64,000 nucleotides of DNA, taken from contig CAZNTX010000005.1 in the NCBI GenBank assembly GCA_964576075.1, positions 1 through 64,000 on the forward strand, given 5' to 3'. Below are positions 24,574-33,160 of this stretch, one piece after another. The translations under genes and the position numbers were made by a program. How positions within the stretch are numbered: the stretch's first letter is position 1; each line of letters begins with the position of its first letter. The notes beneath the pieces were generated by a model. It worked only from the letters and a program-made list of their open reading frames with translations. It was not told where the DNA came from and ran no database searches. The stretch comes from Thermohalobaculum sp964576075 (lineage in GTDB: Bacteria; Pseudomonadota; Alphaproteobacteria; Rhodobacterales; Rhodobacteraceae).

Positions 24574-25128
24574 TCACTCGTCCTCGCCGGTCTCCACGAT
24601 CTCGCGGCGGCGCTCGAGGAGCGAGGGGGCGGGCTCGCGCAAATGCCGCCGCCCGGCATCGGCGGGGCCGACGAGGGCGGTGCGGATGCGGATATCGTTG
24701 TGCAGCCCGTAGAACGGCTCGTGGTCGTGGCTCGCCTCCAGCGTGCCGGTGACGCGCAGGCGGCGGCGCACGAAGCCCGGCGGGTCGGTGCCCTCCTTCG
24801 GATAGACGAGGATATAGGGCAGATGCGCCGTGTCGTTGACCGAGGTGCAATAGGGGCAGTGCTGCGTCGGCGCGCCGACGAAGACGAGGAAGGGGCTCGC
24901 GCGCGTCGGCGAGGGCGAGAGGAAGCCCTCGATCACGACCCGCTGGCCCGTGAGCTCGACGGCGCGGGCCGTCGGCTTGCCGTTGCCGTCGAAGAGGTCG
25001 CGGAACTGCACGCGGACGGGCTCGGCGGCGGCCTCGGCCGCGGCGGCGCCCTCTGCGGTGGCGGCAGCCTCGAGCGGCAGGAGGGGCAGGAGGAGGCCGG
25101 CGAGAGCGGCGATGAGCGGGCGCGTCAT
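24574..25128 (-). CDS. Periplasmic protein with CPYC motif (DUF3299-like)
   Basis: A 184-aa exported protein. The Sec signal covers about residues 1-23 (ending EAAATA). The body is a small OB-like fold: VELTGQRVVIEGFLSP, then PTQHCPYCTSVNDTAHLPYI with Cys91 and Cys94, then RRLRVTGTLEASHDHE. The pattern resembles DUF3299-type periplasmic proteins linked to metal handling. CPYC is a glutaredoxin/thioredoxin-like pair and could also bind a metal. ATG 25128 has GGAG six bases upstream; a start at 25140 lacks a site. Function unknown; it stands between the oxygenase and the exported PHP protein. Confidence 0.72.
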   Translation of the reverse strand: MTRPLIAALAGLLLPLLPLEAAATAEGAAAAEAAAEPVRVQFRDLFDGNGKPTARAVELTGQRVVIEGFLSPSPTRASPFLVFVGAPTQHCPYCTSVNDTAHLPYILVYPKEGTDPPGFVRRRLRVTGTLEASHDHEPFYGLHNDIRIRTALVGPADAGRRHLREPAPSLLERRREIVETGEDE

Positions 25129-25249
25129 GGGCGGCTCCATCGAGATGCTGGCGCGGGGGCTGGCCCCGCAATCGGACCGGGGGCCCCGAGAGGCCCCCGA
25201 CCGCTATATCCGGGCGCGCCCTCCGCGGGGGAGGGCGGCCATGCGCGCC

Positions 25250-27508
25250 TCACTCGGGGGCGCGGACGAAGATCGGGCTGGTGTAGAACCAGAGATCGGC
25301 CCAGGCCTCCACATCGGCGTCGAGGAAGGCGCGGCCCTGCGCGTCGCGGGGCAGGTGCTCGGGGCAGAACTCGGGATCGAAGGCGCCCGGCTCCGGGTTG
25401 AGGAAGGGGCACTCGATCAGCGAGGCGAAGTCGTCGAGCAGCGGGTTGCCGGCGGCGTCGGTCTCGTTCGGGGTGCCGACCGGCATGTTGGTGCCGCGGA
25501 CGCGGAGATACACGTCGCCGGTGATCGAGGCGAGCGGGATCGTCGAGGAGATCTCGAGCACGTCGCCGTCCTGGGTGAACTGCGCCCGGTCGAGCGAGGC
25601 GAAGATCACGGTGGAGGGGTTGGCGACATTGGTCGAGAAGGCCGGGTCCTCCGGCGGGATGATGCCGGTGATCTCGCCGAGGATGATGTCGACGCGGTCG
25701 AGAACCGGCGCGTTCATCGGGATCTCGATGCCGAGCGGCAGCAGCGAGGGGTTGTTGAAGGCGTAGGGCGAGTTGTTGGTGTCCGAGGGATCGGTGATCC
25801 GCATCACCCACTCGAGATCGCCGCCATCGGCGGTGAGCTGCAGCTCCTCGCCGAGGGTGGCGCAGGTGTCGCCCTGGCAGATCGCCCAGTAGAAGTCGGT
25901 GATCAGGTCGCCATGCACGGAGTAGGTGTTGCCGCGGCGCATGCCGTCGATGATCGCCTCGGCGGCGTTCTGGTTGAAGCCGGCATTCACGTTGCCGCCC
26001 TCGGCATAGGCGTAGATCTTGTTGTACTCGCCCGGCCAGGGATCGAGCGTCGACTGGGGCTCCCAGGGGCCGAAGGCGCCGCGGTTATGCCAGTCCGACG
26101 ACGAGAAGTTCCAGAACTTGCGGCCCTCGCCGAGCATCGCGTCCCACATCGTCTGCACGCCGGGGCGGCCGAGCGTGTAGCGCACGAGATCGAGATCGGT
26201 GCGGAAGCTGTCGAACTGGTCGGAGCCGGAGGGCTCGGTCAGACGGCCCTCGAACACCGCGTCGAAATCCGCCGCGATCGCCTCGAGATCGGAGACCTCG
26301 AGGGCCTCGCCGTCGGTCGGGACGTTGATGGTGACGGGCGAGCCGTCGGGCAGGAAGGCGTTGGTGGCGATGTTCGCCTCGCCGCCGTCGAAGGCCTGGC
26401 CCGGGACGGTGACCTCGGCGCCCGAATAGGCGCCCGCGCCGCCATAGGTGCCGAAGCCCGCGGAGGGACGGTCGAGCTCGTAGGTGCCGCGGCCGCCATT
26501 GGCGAACTGGTGGCCGGCGAGCATCTCCGCGCCGAAGGCGATCGACTCGCCGTCGGGGTCGGCCGGGTCGAGCAGGCCGGCATTGTAGAGCAGGCGGAAG
26601 TCCTCGACGTTCCAGCCGCGGCGCCCCTCGGGGTCGAAGGCGCCCTGGCGCTCGACATGCGCGGGGACGTAGTAGGACTTCGGATAGTTGGCGCGCAGCC
26701 ACTCGACCGAGGCGACCGCCTTGTTGCGGCCCTCGATGCCGTTCCGGTCGTCGGTGGTCTTCGGGATGCCCTTGTTGGCGGGGTTCTCGAAGTCGTATTC
26801 CTCGCCGCCGCCGGAGAGGTCGTCGTCCGACGCATCGAAGAGATACTCGAACTGCGCCACCGCATAGGCGTCGCCGCGGGCGCGGAGCTGGCCCTCGTAG
26901 ACCGACATCGAGACGTGCTCGTGGCCCGGGGCGTTGTGCTCGAGGCCGGCCCAGGCGGGCTTGTCGGCGAGCTCGGCCATCTGGCGCTGGATCGGGTAGA
27001 TGTATTCGGCGGTCTGCTGCCAGCGCCACATCTCGAGGAGGCCGTCCTCGCGCACCGCGCCGGCGCCGTAGGAGGTGGAGCGCTCCTCGTCGCCCTTGAT
27101 GCCCTCGGCGCCGATGGTGAACTCCCACCAGGCGCCGGCGCCGGTGATCTGGCCGGGGCGCGGGGCCTCGTTGTCGTCATAGGCGAACTGGCCGAGCGAC
27201 TCGGAGCCGCCGTCATACTCGGGATCGTCGAAGCGGCAGTCGCGGTTGCCCTCGCCGCCGTGGCCGGTCTGGGCGAACCAGTCGAGATCGTAGGTGATGA
27301 GCGACTCGTTGACGGTGGTCTGGACCGACATCGACCCGTCGGTGCAGGTGGTGTGGTTGTGCTTGTCGCCCGACAGATAGGCGCCGCTGGACGCGAGGTC
27401 GGCGATCTTCGCCGCCGGGTCCGCGATCACGATGCTCGGCGCAAGCGCGAGAGCGCTCACGCTGCTGGCCAGCATAAGCTTGCCGAACGGTTTGCCGCTG
27501 AAAGTCAT
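25250..27508 (-). CDS. Large exported PHP-like protein
   Basis: A 752-aa secreted protein with a Sec signal (residues 1-29, ending IVIA). The mature N-terminus reads LSGDKHNHTTCTDGSMS, which matches the first motif of PHP-family metallo-phosphoesterases (H-x-H with Asp), with His50, His52 and Asp57. Further His-rich stretches are GLEHNAPGHEHVSM and FSSSDWHNRG. Later parts are beta-rich and acidic. ATG 27508 has GGGGA six bases upstream; ATG 27520 and an earlier start lack a site. The signal, size and acidity make it a candidate substrate of the type II system 10 kb away. Activity is not established. Confidence 0.72.
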   Translation of the reverse strand: MTFSGKPFGKLMLASSVSALALAPSIVIADPAAKIADLASSGAYLSGDKHNHTTCTDGSMSVQTTVNESLITYDLDWFAQTGHGGEGNRDCRFDDPEYDGGSESLGQFAYDDNEAPRPGQITGAGAWWEFTIGAEGIKGDEERSTSYGAGAVREDGLLEMWRWQQTAEYIYPIQRQMAELADKPAWAGLEHNAPGHEHVSMSVYEGQLRARGDAYAVAQFEYLFDASDDDLSGGGEEYDFENPANKGIPKTTDDRNGIEGRNKAVASVEWLRANYPKSYYVPAHVERQGAFDPEGRRGWNVEDFRLLYNAGLLDPADPDGESIAFGAEMLAGHQFANGGRGTYELDRPSAGFGTYGGAGAYSGAEVTVPGQAFDGGEANIATNAFLPDGSPVTINVPTDGEALEVSDLEAIAADFDAVFEGRLTEPSGSDQFDSFRTDLDLVRYTLGRPGVQTMWDAMLGEGRKFWNFSSSDWHNRGAFGPWEPQSTLDPWPGEYNKIYAYAEGGNVNAGFNQNAAEAIIDGMRRGNTYSVHGDLITDFYWAICQGDTCATLGEELQLTADGGDLEWVMRITDPSDTNNSPYAFNNPSLLPLGIEIPMNAPVLDRVDIILGEITGIIPPEDPAFSTNVANPSTVIFASLDRAQFTQDGDVLEISSTIPLASITGDVYLRVRGTNMPVGTPNETDAAGNPLLDDFASLIECPFLNPEPGAFDPEFCPEHLPRDAQGRAFLDADVEAWADLWFYTSPIFVRAPE

Positions 27509-27853
27509 ACTTTTCCCCATTCCAGTTGGAGCGCCGGGTTGAGCCCAGATCACCGAGACGCGCGCCACGGCGGGTGTCGCGCGCCGCGGCTTTCTTACAC
27601 GGACATTACGAGGTCAACGTCGGCCCAAGCCCCGTGCAGAATTCTTCGCGAAACCGTCAAATAACATTCACTGGACTTCTTCCGGCGCAGAAGTAGGCGC
27701 GCCCCTCCCCGGACATGGCGACTGGAGTGCAAGCGTTATAACATAACACTTATGGCTCGACCAGCGGCATTCCTCTTGAAACCGGCCCCGTTTCGGCGGC
27801 AAGGATCGGGCGCGCGGCAGACCCGCCGCCGCAGCTGACCGGGAGACCGAGCC
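27509..27853. other. Divergent intergenic region, 345 bp
   Basis: This gap separates the minus-strand PHP-like gene from the plus-strand oxygenase. It contains no convincing reading frame. The half nearer the oxygenase is AT-rich and carries the dyad at 27731-27751. Promoters for both genes must lie here, but none can be placed with confidence. Confidence 0.6.
27731..27751. promoter_or_regulatory. Inverted-repeat operator candidate
   Basis: AAGCGTTAT and ATAACACTT form arms matching at 8 of 9 positions around the 3-bp centre AAC. It lies 103 bp upstream of the third oxygenase gene. TATAAC inside the dyad could be a -10 element, so a bound repressor would block it. A TetR- or GntR-type site is possible; no regulator gene adjoins. 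Confidence 0.45.
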
Positions 27854-28504
27854 ATGCCGACAGAGATGCCCGAGGCGGGCGAGAGCCTCTCCGCCCCGAT
27901 CGAGCGCTGCGTGCAGACGATCTTCCCCACCCCCGTCGCCATCCATCTCTGGCCCGACAGCGAGGCGCTCAATGACGAGCTCGCCCGCCTCGTGCGGGAG
28001 GAGGAGGCCAAGAGCCCCGGCCTCGCCCGCTCCAATGTCGGCGGCTGGCACTCCGAGATGGGCTTCCTCTTTCGCGACGCGCCCCCGCTCAAGCGCCTCC
28101 TCGCCCGCATCCGCACCATGACCGCGGAGATGACGCGGGCCATGATGAAACCCGGGCGCCACCGCTTCTCGGTCGAGGGCTGGGCCAACCTGCTCCGGCG
28201 GGGGCAATACAACAGCCTCCACCTGCATCCGAACTCCACCTGGTCCGGCGTCTATTACGTCACCGGCAACCCGGCGCCGGAGGCGGGCGCCTCGCCCCTC
28301 AGCGGCAAGATCGAGTTCGTCGACCCCCGCCCAGGGGCCTCGGCCACCTACACGGTGGAGAACGCGATGCAGAGCCGCGTCACCCTCAGCCCCGCGGCGG
28401 GCACGATGCTGCTCTTCCCCTCCTGGCTGCAACACCAGGTCCACCCTTATGAGGGGCCGGGAGAGCGCATCTCCATCGCCTTCAACGTGCTGGTCACCAA
28501 CTGA
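27854..28504 (+). CDS. TIGR02466-type 2OG-Fe(II) oxygenase, copy 3
   Basis: A 216-aa member of the same family but more divergent than the other two copies in the window. It has CVQTIFPTPVAIHLW near the start, iron-ligand candidates in SLHLHPNSTWSGVYYV, His in FPSWLQHQVHPY, and the 2OG Arg in ERISIAFN. The strand between has HxH in place of HNH. It is transcribed alone and converges on marC with a one-base gap. Substrate unknown. Confidence 0.82.
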   Translation: MPTEMPEAGESLSAPIERCVQTIFPTPVAIHLWPDSEALNDELARLVREEEAKSPGLARSNVGGWHSEMGFLFRDAPPLKRLLARIRTMTAEMTRAMMKPGRHRFSVEGWANLLRRGQYNSLHLHPNSTWSGVYYVTGNPAPEAGASPLSGKIEFVDPRPGASATYTVENAMQSRVTLSPAAGTMLLFPSWLQHQVHPYEGPGERISIAFNVLVTN

Positions 28505-28505
28505 G

Positions 28506-29156
28506 TCAGTGCGCCGCCGCCGTGGCCTCGACGAGGCCGAGCGCGCCGAGGCCGTGGACGACGAGCTGCACCGCCACCGCGGTCAGCAGGATGCCGAAGA
28601 CGACCTCCGAGATCACCATGGTCGAGGGCTTCATCCGCTTGGCGAGCTTGTCGATATTGGTGAACACCAGATAGTCGAAGGCGCCGACCGCGAGGATGAG
28701 GGCGAGGACGAGGGCGTGCGCCTCCACCGTCTCCGCCGCCCCCGAGGCGATGATCAGCACCGTCACGCCGACCGGGTTGAGCAGATAGGGCACCGCGAGG
28801 GGGTAGACCGCGATCTTCGCCGGATCCTCGGGCAGCGCGCCCTCCTCGACGACCTCCTCGCCCGGCCCCTGGGCCATCTTGATCGCGAGGAGGGCGAGGA
28901 CGATCCCGCCCGCGACCGCGACCGCCCCCTCGGTGATGTGCAGAAGCCGCATCAGCAGCGCGCCGGCCAGGAAGATCACCACCGCCGTCGCGACCGCCGT
29001 CTTGACCATCAGCGCGCCGATCTCGCGCTGCCGCTCCGGGGGCATGCCCTTCGTCTTGTCGAGGAAGGGCACGAGCGCGATCTTGGGCCCGAGCCCGATC
29101 AGCAGGAGCAGGAGAAGCTGCACGACGAGGGCGGTGTCGATGGTGGCGAAATCCAT
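28506..29156 (-). CDS. MarC family integral membrane protein
   Basis: A 216-aa polytopic protein with six expected helices. LLIGLGPKIALVPFLDKT near the N-terminus and YPLAVPYLLNPVGVTVLII match the MarC/YchE family, which includes reported amino-acid transporters but is otherwise of unclear function. It follows the DUF2955 gene by 18 bp on the same strand and may be the last gene of the efflux operon. It converges with the oxygenase. Confidence 0.8.
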   Translation of the reverse strand: MDFATIDTALVVQLLLLLLIGLGPKIALVPFLDKTKGMPPERQREIGALMVKTAVATAVVIFLAGALLMRLLHITEGAVAVAGGIVLALLAIKMAQGPGEEVVEEGALPEDPAKIAVYPLAVPYLLNPVGVTVLIIASGAAETVEAHALVLALILAVGAFDYLVFTNIDKLAKRMKPSTMVISEVVFGILLTAVAVQLVVHGLGALGLVEATAAAH

Positions 29157-29174
29157 GGGGGCCGATCCTTCCGG

Positions 29175-30188
29175 TCAGGGGGTTGGCCGCGGGCGGAGAC
29201 GCGGCAGGACGAGGCTGATCGCGGCGAGCGCGTAGACCGCCGCGCCGAGGATCATCGCCACCCGCGCGAGAAACGCCACCTCGCCGGTGCCGGGCACGGG
29301 CAGGAAAGCGAGGCCGAAGAGCAGCGTGAAGGCGACGAACCCCGGCAGCAGCATCGGCGCCCGCGCTGGCCGGGCGACGACGGCCGTGGCCATCGTGAGC
29401 GCCCCCGCGGTCGCCGCCGAGACGAGCACCGCCGCCGCCGGCTGAAGCGCCACGAGCCCGACCGCCGCCGCCGCGAGGAGCCCGCCGAGGAGGTTCCCGG
29501 CCGCGAAGTTCGCGCCGAAGCGCGCGGCGCCGGCGAAGCCCGGTTGGCGCAGCATGGTCGCCACCGTCAGCAGCACCACCATCGCCGCCCCGCCCTCCGC
29601 CGTGAGGGCGAGATGGAGGAGGAGGAGGATCGCCGCCGCCGCGCCGGCCTGCGCCTCGGGCGGGATCGGCGCCGCGCCGGCAGCCCCCGCGGCGCCGCGC
29701 GCGGGCGCGTCCCCCGGATGGGGAAAGGCCGCATGGGCGAGATAGACGAGCGCGATCCCGACGATCACCGAGCCGAGAAGCTCCCCGAGGATCGCGAGCG
29801 CGACGCCGGTGGACAGCGCCGAGATCGTCGTCACCGCGACGGCCATGGTGAGCGCCATCGCCCCCGCCGCCGCGGTGCCCGGCCGCAGCGCGAGCCAGAA
29901 CCCCCAGAGATAGAGAAGGCCCACGCCGATCGCATAGAGCGTCCAGTTCCAGGCGGTGAGGGCGGCGACGAGATAGGCGAGCCCCCCCGCCACCGCCATG
30001 ACCCCGAAGAGCCCCGCCATCTTCGCGGGCCGCGGCGCGGGCCCCGGCAGCGCCAGGATCTGCAGCGCGATCACCGCGGCGAGCGGGGGCAGGAGCGCGC
30101 CCCGCAGGATCTCCGCCGAAAGCCCGAGCGCCACCGCCCCGGCGAGGCGCAGCCCGAGCGCCACCGCCGCCCGCGCCTCAGGAGACAT
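29175..30188 (-). CDS. DUF2955 membrane protein, FUSC-like exporter
   Basis: A 337-aa polytopic protein with roughly ten helices in two halves (about 10-130 and 185-325). The N-terminal half AEILRGALLPPLAAVIALQI resembles DUF2955/FUSC proteins, the membrane partners of HlyD-type fusion proteins in aromatic-acid efflux. Its start overlaps the 3' end of the HlyD gene by 11 bp. With HlyD and perhaps MarC it forms an efflux unit. Cargo unknown. Confidence 0.75.
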   Translation of the reverse strand: MSPEARAAVALGLRLAGAVALGLSAEILRGALLPPLAAVIALQILALPGPAPRPAKMAGLFGVMAVAGGLAYLVAALTAWNWTLYAIGVGLLYLWGFWLALRPGTAAAGAMALTMAVAVTTISALSTGVALAILGELLGSVIVGIALVYLAHAAFPHPGDAPARGAAGAAGAAPIPPEAQAGAAAAILLLLHLALTAEGGAAMVVLLTVATMLRQPGFAGAARFGANFAAGNLLGGLLAAAAVGLVALQPAAAVLVSAATAGALTMATAVVARPARAPMLLPGFVAFTLLFGLAFLPVPGTGEVAFLARVAMILGAAVYALAAISLVLPRLRPRPTP

Positions 30189-31284
30189 AGGTCAGGAGCG
30201 CGATCAGCCGGATCCGCACCCAGCCGATCGCATCCATCAGCCAGCTGTCCTCGGCATAGACGATCACCGCCGCGCGCGAGCCGTAGCGCGCGCCCGCCGG
30301 CATCTCCCCCTCGAAGACGAGCTGCACCGGGAAGCGCGCGGGATCGCGCAGCCAGCCGGTCTCGGCGGTGGATTTCGGCAGGCCCGTCGTCGGGTCGACC
30401 GCGCCGCCCGCGACCCCCCATCCGACGCTCTCGACCCGTGCCTCGAAGATCCGGCCGGGCAGGATGTCGAGCACCACCTCGGCGGGGTCGCCCGGTGCGA
30501 GCACGCCGAGGCTGTTCTCCCGCATCGGCGCGAGCAGCCAGACATCCTCGGCGCTCAGGAAGGTCATCGCCGCATGGCCGGCCACCACCGTCTGCCCGGC
30601 GGCGAGCTGGAGATTGGTGACGACGCCCCGGCTCGGCGCCGTGACCCGCGTGCGGGAGAGATCGAAGCGCGCCCTCTCGAGCGCCGCGAGCGCCGTGCGC
30701 AGCTGCGGGTTCTCCGCGCCGCCGGGGCCGAGCTCCTCGCGGGCGCGGGCGAGATCGGCCTCGGCCCGCTCCACCGCCGCGCGGCCCTCCTCGATGGCGG
30801 CGAGCGCCTCGTCCTCGCGCGCCTCGGCATAGACCCCGCGGGCCACGAGATCGAGCACGCGCCCGCTCTGCGCGCGGATGTTGGCCTCCGCGGCGCGGGC
30901 CTCGTCGAGCCTGGCCTGCGCCGAATCGACCGCCGCCGTCGAGGCGCCGATGGTCTGCCCGGCCTGGGCGAGGCGCGCCTCCGCCTCCTCGACGGCGATG
31001 CGGAAGGGCGTCGGGTCGATCTCGAAGAGAAGCGCGCCCCGCTCGACCGTCGCATTGTCCGACACCGCGACGCGCGCGACCTGCCCCGTCACCTCGGGCG
31101 CCACCCGCAGCACGAAGGCCTGCACCCGCGCGTCGCCCGCGAAGGGGGTGGTTCGGTCCGCCACCACGGAATAGGCGAACAGAAGGAGCGCCACGGCGAT
31201 CGCCCAAAGCGTGATCCGCCGGAGCCCGCTCATGTCGCCGCCCGTCTTCTCCGGCTCGGGCGCCGGCTCCTCCGTCTCGCTCAC
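30178..31284 (-). CDS. HlyD-family membrane fusion protein
   Basis: A 368-aa periplasmic adaptor. A short cytoplasmic tail and one membrane helix (about residues 18-36) are followed by a biotinyl-lipoyl strand, a long alpha-helical hairpin (about 90-205) and a second lipoyl strand with RTRVTAPSRGVVTNLQL. The beta-barrel contains PGDPAEVVLDILPG. The GTG start at 31284 has GGGAGG six bases upstream; ATG 31233 is a weaker alternative. It is the first gene of the DUF2955 efflux operon and overlaps it by 11 bp. Confidence 0.83.
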   Translation of the reverse strand: MSETEEPAPEPEKTGGDMSGLRRITLWAIAVALLLFAYSVVADRTTPFAGDARVQAFVLRVAPEVTGQVARVAVSDNATVERGALLFEIDPTPFRIAVEEAEARLAQAGQTIGASTAAVDSAQARLDEARAAEANIRAQSGRVLDLVARGVYAEAREDEALAAIEEGRAAVERAEADLARAREELGPGGAENPQLRTALAALERARFDLSRTRVTAPSRGVVTNLQLAAGQTVVAGHAAMTFLSAEDVWLLAPMRENSLGVLAPGDPAEVVLDILPGRIFEARVESVGWGVAGGAVDPTTGLPKSTAETGWLRDPARFPVQLVFEGEMPAGARYGSRAAVIVYAEDSWLMDAIGWVRIRLIALLTYVS

Positions 31285-31445
31285 GCTCCGCCTCCCGATG
31301 GCTCCCGATCGCTCCCGCGACCAAAGGTAAACCCCGTCCCGCCCGCCGGGACAAGCGTCGCGACGCCGGAGCCGCCGGGCTTGCCAATCGCCGGGCGCCG
31401 CGCGCATCCTCGCCCGATCCGCCGCTGAGGGAGCCGCCGCCGCCC

Positions 31446-32309
31446 GTGCCGCAATACCTGACCACCAAGGAAGTCGCCGAGCTTCTCCGGGTGAAGGAGC
31501 GCAAGGTCTACGACCTCGCCGCCGCCGGCGAGATCCCGCATCGGCGGCTGACGGGCAAGCTCCTGTTCCCCGCCGAGGAGATCGCCGCCTGGATCGAGGG
31601 CACGGCCGCCGCCCCGGCGCGCGCCGCGGAGCGCCCGGCCCTCCTCGTCGGCTCGCACGATCCGCTGCTCGACTGGGCGCTCCGCGAATCGGGCAGCGGC
31701 CTCGCCTCGCTGATCGACGGCAGCCGCGACGGGCTCGCCCGCTTCGCCCGCGGCGAGGCGGCGCTCGCCGGGCTGCACATCCCCGAGCCCGAGGGCTGGA
31801 ACCTCGCGAGCGTGGCGGCGGAGGGGCTGACGGGCGCGGTGCTGATCGCCTGGGCGAGCCGGGCGCGGGGGCTCGTCCTCGCCCGCGGGCTCGAGGGGCG
31901 CGTGGCCGGGGCGGGCGATCTCGCCGGCCTGCGCGTGGCCCCCCGCCAGCCAGGGGCGGGGGCGCAGGCGCTCCTCGAGCGGCTTCTCGCGGAGGCGGGG
32001 ACGGCGCCCGAGGCGCTCGCCCCCTGTCCCGGCATCGCCCGCACCGAGAGCGACGCGGCCGCCGCCGTCGCGACCGGAGAGGCCGACGCCGCCATCGGCC
32101 TCGAGGCGCTCGCCCGGCAATACCGGCTCGGCTTCCTGCCGCTCCTGGCCGAGCGCTTCGACCTCTTGATCGACCGGCGCGCCTATTTCACCGAGCCGGT
32201 GCAGCGCCTCCTCGGCTTCGCCCGCTCCCCCGCCTTCGCGGAGAAGGCCGCGGCCCTCGGGGGCTACGACCTCGCCGAGCAGGGGCGGGTGCGCTGGCTC
32301 TCCCCCTGA
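31446..32309 (+). CDS. HTH_17 - PBP domain regulator (oxyanion sensor)
   Basis: A 287-aa one-component regulator. Residues 4-51 are an excisionase-like winged helix (YLTTKEVAELLRVKERKVYD); the rest is a PBP-like substrate-binding domain of the kind fused to HTH_17 and linked to molybdate/tungstate genes. The start is GTG 31446. It faces the tup operon tail to tail, with a zero-base gap to the tupA stop. Position and architecture suggest that it senses tungstate or molybdate through its PBP domain and controls uptake. Direct or indirect binding is not shown. Confidence 0.78.
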   Translation: MPQYLTTKEVAELLRVKERKVYDLAAAGEIPHRRLTGKLLFPAEEIAAWIEGTAAAPARAAERPALLVGSHDPLLDWALRESGSGLASLIDGSRDGLARFARGEAALAGLHIPEPEGWNLASVAAEGLTGAVLIAWASRARGLVLARGLEGRVAGAGDLAGLRVAPRQPGAGAQALLERLLAEAGTAPEALAPCPGIARTESDAAAAVATGEADAAIGLEALARQYRLGFLPLLAERFDLLIDRRAYFTEPVQRLLGFARSPAFAEKAAALGGYDLAEQGRVRWLSP

Positions 32310-33137
32310 TCAGCCGCCGGCGTTGGGGAAGAAGAGCTGCTGGCCCTCGACCTCGAAGGCCCCGATCGCGGCCTGGCCTTCCTCGGAGAGCACCCAGTCG
32401 ACGAACTGCCGGCCGAGCTCCGTCTTGACGCCGGGGTGCTTCGCCTCGTCCACCAGGATGATGCCGTATTGGTTGAAGAGCCGCGGGTCGCCCTCCACGG
32501 CGATCTCGTGGTCGCCCTTGTTGCCGAAGGCGATCCAGGTGGCGCGGTCTGTCATGATATAGGCGCCCATGGCGGTGCCGGTGTTGAGCGTCGCGCCCAT
32601 GCCGGAGCCGGTCTCGCGATACCAGGTGCCGGAGGCGCCCTGCGCGTCGATGCCGGCGGCCTGCCAGAGGCGGAGCTCGGCCTTGTTGGTGCCGCTGTCG
32701 TCGCCGCGGGAGGCGAAGGGGGCCTCCGCCTCGGCGATCTTGGCGAGCGCCGCGACCGCGTCCTCCATGCCGGAGACGCCGGCGGGGTCGTCCGGCGGGC
32801 CGACGATGACGAAGTCGTTATACATCACGTCGTGGCGCGCGACCCCGTGGCCCTCGGCGACGAATTGCTCCTCGGCCGGCTTGGCATGGACGAAGAGCAC
32901 GTCGCCGTCGCCGTTGGCCGCATTGCGGATCGCCTGGCCGGTGCCGACGGCGACGACGCGCACATCGATCCCGGTCTCCTCTTCGAAGATCGGCAGGATG
33001 TGGTCGAAGAGCCCGGAGTTCTGCGTCGAGGTGGTCGACTGCACGATGATGAAGCGCTCCTCCGCCTGGGCTGCGAGGCCGAGGCCGAGGGCGAGGAGGT
33101 CCGCGAGGGCCGGTTTCAGGACTGTCCCTAGTCGCAT
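32310..33137 (-). CDS. tupA: Tungstate-binding periplasmic protein TupA
   Basis: A 275-aa binding protein. The signal peptide ends near AAQAEERF (about residue 25). The conserved oxyanion motif STTSTQNSGLFDHILPIF follows, the TupA form that prefers tungstate over molybdate, and YNDFVIVGPPDDPAG is also conserved. GTGMGA-type loops around RETGSGMGATLNTG complete the site. AAGGAGA lies six bases before ATG 33137. It is the last gene of tupB-tupC-tupA and follows tupC by 23 bp. Confidence 0.88.
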   Translation of the reverse strand: MRLGTVLKPALADLLALGLGLAAQAEERFIIVQSTTSTQNSGLFDHILPIFEEETGIDVRVVAVGTGQAIRNAANGDGDVLFVHAKPAEEQFVAEGHGVARHDVMYNDFVIVGPPDDPAGVSGMEDAVAALAKIAEAEAPFASRGDDSGTNKAELRLWQAAGIDAQGASGTWYRETGSGMGATLNTGTAMGAYIMTDRATWIAFGNKGDHEIAVEGDPRLFNQYGIILVDEAKHPGVKTELGRQFVDWVLSEEGQAAIGAFEVEGQQLFFPNAGG

Positions 33138-33160
33138 TCTCTCTCTCCTTGTCCGGATGG

